A DNA stretch of 64,000 bases from Bacteroidales bacterium (GTDB lineage Bacteria > Bacteroidota > Bacteroidia > Bacteroidales > Rikenellaceae), in the NCBI GenBank assembly GCA_910574205.1, contig CAJSYJ010000001.1, positions 124,001 to 188,000 of the forward strand, in the 5' to 3' direction. Below are positions 60,096 through 64,000 of the stretch, in pieces (position 1 is the stretch's first letter; each line of letters starts with the position of its first letter). The position numbers and the translations under genes were made by a program. Under the pieces are notes generated by a model that was given only the letters and a program-made list of their open reading frames with translations, did no database searches and was not told the origin of the DNA.

Positions 60096-60833
60096 ATGAA
60101 AATATTCAGACGTCTATATAACTGGATGCTCTCGTGGAGCGAGAGCCGTTGGAGCCTCGTGGCCTTGTTCCTTTTCGCACTGTTCGAGGCGAGCTGGTTC
60201 CCGCTGCCGCCCGATATACTGCTCATAGCGCTGTGCCTGGGCGCAACCAAAAAGTCGTTCCGCTTCGCTGCGATATGTCTCGCCGGTTCGGTTGCCGGGG
60301 CCATGCTCGGTTACGGCATCGGATTCTTTCTGTGGCAGACGGCAGCAGGCGAGTACACCTCGGTGGCGCACTTCTTCTTCGACCACGTATTCAGCGAGCA
60401 GAGCTTCCGCAACATAGGCGACATGTACGACAAATACAACTTCTGGATCGTCTATACCGCCGGCTTCACGCCGCTGCCGTTCAAGCTGTTTACCATATCG
60501 GCGGGAGTATTCAACATCGACTTCTCGATGTTCATGATAGCCTCGGTCGTTGCGCGCGCTATGCGTTTCTTCCTTATCGCCGCGCTGATATGGAAATACG
60601 GCGCACCGATCAAGACCTTCATCGACAAGTATTTCAATCTGCTGGCATCGCTCTTTACGGTGCTGCTGGTAGGATTTACCCTGCTCGCTTTCTATATCAT
60701 AGGCGACAGCGGCAGCGAGTCGGAGGCCCGGCCTGCCCAAAGCCGGATCGTCGTTCCTGCCGATAGACCGACACTGACCAGTGCCGAGACGTTGCAAACA
60801 GCCGACCGAACATGCGACGCTTCGGGCTTATAG
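60096..60833 (+). CDS. VTT/DedA-like membrane protein (YqaA family)
   Basis: A 245-residue protein with about five hydrophobic segments. The pattern FEASWFPLPPDILLIALCLG near residue 30 and YTAGFTPLPFKLFTISAGVF near 125 marks the VTT (SNARE-associated, DedA-type) domain of the YqaA subfamily. DedA-type proteins are thought to move lipids or lipid-linked carriers across the membrane. The C-terminal 40 residues are polar and poorly conserved, and overlap the start of aroE by 22 bp. A TATCTTTA box (60069-60076) is a probable promoter element. Confidence 0.88.
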   Translation: MKIFRRLYNWMLSWSESRWSLVALFLFALFEASWFPLPPDILLIALCLGATKKSFRFAAICLAGSVAGAMLGYGIGFFLWQTAAGEYTSVAHFFFDHVFSEQSFRNIGDMYDKYNFWIVYTAGFTPLPFKLFTISAGVFNIDFSMFMIASVVARAMRFFLIAALIWKYGAPIKTFIDKYFNLLASLFTVLLVGFTLLAFYIIGDSGSESEARPAQSRIVVPADRPTLTSAETLQTADRTCDASGL

Positions 60834-61552
60834 GGCGACCGCTCGGACATTCGCTCTCACAGCGTTATTTCGAAAAAAAATTCGCCGCCGAGGGTATCGA
60901 CGACGCATGCTATAATCTGTACGAATTGCCCGACATAACGGCATTGGAGAATCTTATATCTGCCGTCGACGGCTTGTGCGGGCTCAACGTTACCATACCC
61001 TACAAGCAATCGGTCATACCCTATCTCGATTCGACCGACGACGAGGCGGCCGCCGTCGGCGCCGTCAACTGCATACGCATCAGCAACGGGCATCTGCGCG
61101 GATACAACACCGACATCGAGGGCATACGCTCGACCCTGACCACGCTGCTCGCACAGCGCAGCATAGACCGCGCATTGGTCCTTGGAAGCGGAGGTGCGGC
61201 ACATGCGGTACGATACGTACTGTCCGAGTCGCGAATACCCTGCCTTATTGTCTCGCGCGACCGCTCGCGAGGAGATATCGCATACGAGGATATCGACGCC
61301 GGCATCCTCGCTGCACACCAGCTGGTCGTCAACGCTACGCCGGCAGGCATGTGGCCGCATATCGACCGGTGTCCGCCGCTGCCCTACGATATGATCTCGC
61401 CCCGTCATGCGTTCTTCGATCTGGTCTACAACCCCGAGCCGACGCAGGCGATGACCCGTTTCGCCACCAGCGGCGCCGCCGTAGCCGGAGGCATGGAGAT
61501 GTTCGCGAGGCAGGCCGAAGCGTCGTGGCGGATATGGAGCTCGGCGGATTAG
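60812..61552 (+). CDS. aroE: Shikimate dehydrogenase
   Basis: A 246-residue enzyme. The shikimate site is LIGRPLGHSLSQRYF and NVTIPYKQ, with catalytic Lys in the latter and Asp in NTDIEG. The NADP site is GSGGAAHAVRYVL. NATPAGMWP and FDLVYNPEPTQ complete the family. It reduces 3-dehydroshikimate in aromatic amino-acid synthesis. It overlaps the preceding gene by 22 bp. Its stop codon overlaps the stop of the convergent DUF2007 gene. Confidence 0.96.
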   Translation: MRRFGLIGRPLGHSLSQRYFEKKFAAEGIDDACYNLYELPDITALENLISAVDGLCGLNVTIPYKQSVIPYLDSTDDEAAAVGAVNCIRISNGHLRGYNTDIEGIRSTLTTLLAQRSIDRALVLGSGGAAHAVRYVLSESRIPCLIVSRDRSRGDIAYEDIDAGILAAHQLVVNATPAGMWPHIDRCPPLPYDMISPRHAFFDLVYNPEPTQAMTRFATSGAAVAGGMEMFARQAEASWRIWSSAD

Positions 61553-61776
61553 AATCTGCCGTTGCCCGTAAGCAGAAGCTGCGCCGCCCTTTCCAGATCG
61601 TCGCGCCCGACCATCAACTGCACGGGCACGATCCCCGTAGGATATATCATAGACATCATTTCGTTGCGCAGCGTGCAGAATATGCCCGCGCTGTCGAGTA
61701 TCGACTTCGCTATTTCCGCCTGCATCTGGTTGTCGTACGAACGGAGTACGACGAGATTATCGGTTGTTGTCGTCAT
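61549..61776 (-). CDS. DUF2007 (putative signal-transducing) protein
   Basis: A 75-residue protein with the DUF2007 pattern: VVLRSYDNQMQAEIAKSILD near the N-terminus and IVPVQLMVGRDDLERAAQLL near the end, a ferredoxin-like alpha-beta fold. The family is small and of unproven role, sometimes called putative signal transducing. No signal peptide. It is convergent with aroE with a 4-bp overlap and divergent from dnaE. Confidence 0.88.
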   Translation of the reverse strand: MTTTTDNLVVLRSYDNQMQAEIAKSILDSAGIFCTLRNEMMSMIYPTGIVPVQLMVGRDDLERAAQLLLTGNGRF

Positions 61777-61859
61777 AGCTGTCAGGATTTTATGTAAAGT
61801 TAGTCATTTTATTGATAAAATGCAATCTTCATACTATAATATATCCGGGATTATTTGCC

Positions 61860-61867
61860 TATATTTG
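61860..61867 (+). promoter_or_regulatory. -7 box of dnaE
   Basis: TATATTTG, 22 bp before the ATG at 61890. No well-spaced -33 box was found. Confidence 0.5.
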
Positions 61868-61889
61868 TAGGATCAAAATTGATAACGCT

Positions 61890-64000
61890 ATGCGCGATTT
61901 CGTACATCTTCACGTCCACTCGCAATATTCGATACTCGACGGTCAGGCGAGCATACCCAAGCTCGTCGACAAGGCGATCAAGGACGGTATGCCCGGCATC
62001 GCGCTGACAGACCACGGCAACATGTTCGGCGTAAAGGAGTTTTTCAACTATGTCAAGAAGAAAAACTCGGCGCGGCGCGATAAGGTCAAGTCGCTCGAAG
62101 CGCTCATAGGCCGTCTTCGCGACGGTTCGGCTTCGGCCGAGGAGTGCGGCGGCGATGCGCAGGCCGCGCTGCAACGCGCCATGAACGATCTGGAAGCCGT
62201 GCCCAAGCAGGATTTCAAGGCCATAATCGGCTGCGAGGTATATGTAGCCCACCGCCGTCTGTTCAACAAGGAGGGCAAGGCCGATCAGGGCGGCTATCAC
62301 CTTATACTGCTTGCCAAGAACGCGACAGGCTATCACAACCTTATAAAGATCGTCTCGAAGGCCTGGACCGAAGGCTTCTACATGCGTCCGCGCACCGATC
62401 GCATCGAGCTGGAAAAGTATCACGAGGGAATCATCTGCTGCTCGGCATGTCTGGGCGGCGAGATACCGCGCCTTATCCGTGACGGCAAATTCGACGAGGC
62501 GGAAGAGGCCGTTAGGTGGTACCGCGATCTCTACGGCGAGGACTACTATCTCGAATTGCAGCTGCACAAGGCTACTGTCGAACGCGCCAACCACGAGGCA
62601 TACGAGATGCAGCTGGTCGTCAACGAGAAGTTGAAGGAGTATTCCGCCAAGTACGGCGTCAAGCTCGTCTGCACCAACGACGTGCACTTCGTCGACGAGG
62701 AGAATGCCGAAGCGCACGACCGTCTTATATGCCTGAGCACGGGCAAGGACCTCGACGATCCCAAGCGCATGCTCTACTCCAAGCAGGAGTGGATGAAGAC
62801 CACGGCCGAGATGAACGCCATATTCGGCGACGTGCCCGAGGCGCTGGACAACACCGTCGAGATATGCGGCAAGGTAGAGAGCTACACTATCGACCATGCC
62901 CCGATCATGCCCACTTTCGCCATACCAGAGGAGTTCGGCACCGAGGAGGAGTATCGCCGCAAGTATACGGAGAAGGATCTGTTCGACGAGTTCACGCAGG
63001 ACGAGAACGGCAATGTCGTCATGAGTCAGGCCGACGCCGAGAAGAAGATCGAGAAACTCGGCGGATACGACAAGCTGTATCGTATAAAGCTCGAAGCCGA
63101 CTATCTGCGCAAGCTCGCATTCGACGGCGCCGAGAAGCGCTACGGCAAGGATATGCCGGAGGAGACGCGCACGCGCCTTATCTTCGAGCTGCACATAATG
63201 AAGACCATGGGTTTCCCCGGCTACTTCCTTATCGTGCAGGACTTCATACGCGCCGCGCGCGAGGAGCTCGACGTTTCGGTAGGACCCGGACGTGGCTCGG
63301 CCGCAGGTTCGGCCGTGGCATACTGTCTGGGCATCACGCAGATCGACCCCATTGCATACGATCTGCTGTTCGAGCGATTCCTGAACCCCGACCGTATCTC
63401 GCTGCCCGATATCGATATCGACTTCGACGACGACGGCCGCGGCCGCGTGCTCAACTGGGTAACGCAGAAATACGGCAAGGAGAAAGTGGCGCATATCATT
63501 ACCTACGGCACCATGGCCACCAAGATGGCCTTGAAAGACGTGGCGCGCGTACAGAAGCTGCCTCTCTCGCAGGCCAACTATCTCTGCAAGCTCGTGCCCG
63601 ACCGCATACCCGATCCTCACGACAAGGACAAGCTGTTGAAGATCAACCTCACGAACGCTATCAATGCAGTGCCCGAGCTGAAAGCGGCAGAGGAGTCGCC
63701 CGAGCCGATACTGCACGATACGATCATGTACGCCAAGATGCTCGAAGGCAACGTCCGCGGCACGGGCGTGCATGCGTGCGGCACGATCATCTGCCGCGAC
63801 GACATCACGGACTGGGTGCCCGTCAGCACGGCCGACGACAAGGAGACCGGCGAGAAGATGCTCGTAACGCAGTACGAAGGCTCGGTCATCGAGGACACCG
63901 GACTGATAAAGATGGACTTCCTCGGATTGAAGACGCTCTCGATCATCAAAGATGCCGTCGAGAACGTCCGTCTGACGCACGGCAAGAAGATCGACATAGA
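61890..64000 (+). CDS. dnaE: DNA polymerase III alpha subunit (3' end missing)
   Basis: The first 703 residues are visible and the gene runs off the window. The PHP domain opens with FVHLHVHSQYSILDG and LTDHGNMFGV, the metal-binding histidines of the proofreading-type domain. The polymerase part has GPGRGSAAGSAVAYCLGI and the catalytic Asp residues in LPDIDIDFDDDGRG, followed by GTGVHACGTIIC. An insert of about 35 residues (GRLRDGSASAEECGGDAQ and beyond) lies in the PHP region near residue 70. It is the replicative polymerase subunit. A long open frame on the opposite strand here is a codon-bias artefact. Confidence 0.98.
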   Translation, partial: MRDFVHLHVHSQYSILDGQASIPKLVDKAIKDGMPGIALTDHGNMFGVKEFFNYVKKKNSARRDKVKSLEALIGRLRDGSASAEECGGDAQAALQRAMNDLEAVPKQDFKAIIGCEVYVAHRRLFNKEGKADQGGYHLILLAKNATGYHNLIKIVSKAWTEGFYMRPRTDRIELEKYHEGIICCSACLGGEIPRLIRDGKFDEAEEAVRWYRDLYGEDYYLELQLHKATVERANHEAYEMQLVVNEKLKEYSAKYGVKLVCTNDVHFVDEENAEAHDRLICLSTGKDLDDPKRMLYSKQEWMKTTAEMNAIFGDVPEALDNTVEICGKVESYTIDHAPIMPTFAIPEEFGTEEEYRRKYTEKDLFDEFTQDENGNVVMSQADAEKKIEKLGGYDKLYRIKLEADYLRKLAFDGAEKRYGKDMPEETRTRLIFELHIMKTMGFPGYFLIVQDFIRAAREELDVSVGPGRGSAAGSAVAYCLGITQIDPIAYDLLFERFLNPDRISLPDIDIDFDDDGRGRVLNWVTQKYGKEKVAHIITYGTMATKMALKDVARVQKLPLSQANYLCKLVPDRIPDPHDKDKLLKINLTNAINAVPELKAAEESPEPILHDTIMYAKMLEGNVRGTGVHACGTIICRDDITDWVPVSTADDKETGEKMLVTQYEGSVIEDTGLIKMDFLGLKTLSIIKDAVENVRLTHGKKIDI

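Noticed and set aside
61851..63980. A 709-codon open frame on the minus strand opposite dnaE
   Set aside because: The plus strand encodes an unmistakable DNA polymerase III alpha subunit. The antisense frame has no family features and arises from GC-rich codon bias.
1..64000. CRISPR arrays or insertion sequences
   Set aside because: No regularly spaced repeats with unique spacers, no transposase-like protein and no terminal inverted repeats flanking a gene were seen.

Overview
The window reads as chromosomal DNA of a GC-rich member of the Bacteroidales, most like the Rikenellaceae (Alistipes-like), although genus cannot be settled from the sequence alone. Supporting signs are Bacteroidetes promoters (TTTG or TTG, 19-21 nt, TAnnTTTG), weak Shine-Dalgarno signals, and many lineage-typical families: DUF4491, DUF4252, DUF2795, a PUR-alpha-like protein, LytTR/LytS pairs, anaerobic sulfatase maturase and an MqnP-like UbiA. 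No transposase, integrase, CRISPR array or rRNA was seen. The first gene is cut at its 5' end and the last (dnaE) at its 3' end.

Layout. 1-12.5 kb: housekeeping and accessory genes (metallophosphoesterase, flavoprotein, cobalamin adenosyltransferase, esterase, tRNA-Ser(GCU), a DUF5131 protein, PepSY-like protein, amino-acid-oxidase-like flavoprotein, TonB receptor plus lipoprotein, exonuclease, LuxC-like acyl-CoA reductase, fluoride channel). 12.6-21.9 kb: a complete urease island, ureA-B-C-E-F-G-D, followed by a urea channel and a three-gene nickel/cobalt ECF importer (MN fusion, Q, O). Urea entry, nickel entry, apo-enzyme and maturation factors therefore sit side by side. 21.9-25.6 kb: MFS transporter, ffh, a long non-coding gap holding a strong candidate structured ncRNA, and tRNA-Gly(CCC). 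25.9-41 kb: lepA, a Ser-type sulfatase with its radical-SAM maturase, ubiA/mqnP, EamA transporter, pheT, GH20 hexosaminidase, mazG, gamma-carbonic anhydrase and a LytS/LytTR two-component pair. 41-46 kb: a tripartite exporter operon (TolC, HlyD, two ABC-2 permeases) with no ATPase gene. 46-53.5 kb: membrane metallophosphoesterase, porin, DUF4491, an ECF-sigma operon with an outer-membrane barrel and DUF4252, a CapA-like phosphatase and rubrerythrin. 53.6-64 kb: ettA, hisS, S41 protease, PUR protein, mnmA, VTT protein, aroE, DUF2007 and dnaE.

The two observations most worth following are non-coding. (1) A ~200-nt RNA on the minus strand (about 25073-24875) has a near-consensus promoter, a strong terminator, and two long pairings (13 bp and 12 bp) that cross each other, so they form a pseudoknot or two alternative states. 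(2) A ~70-nt promoter cassette occurs as tandem copies before ettA, once before mnmA and in diverged form before tRNA-Gly. It carries an inverted repeat over the -33 box whose arms change together between the two ettA copies. All three downstream genes belong to translation.
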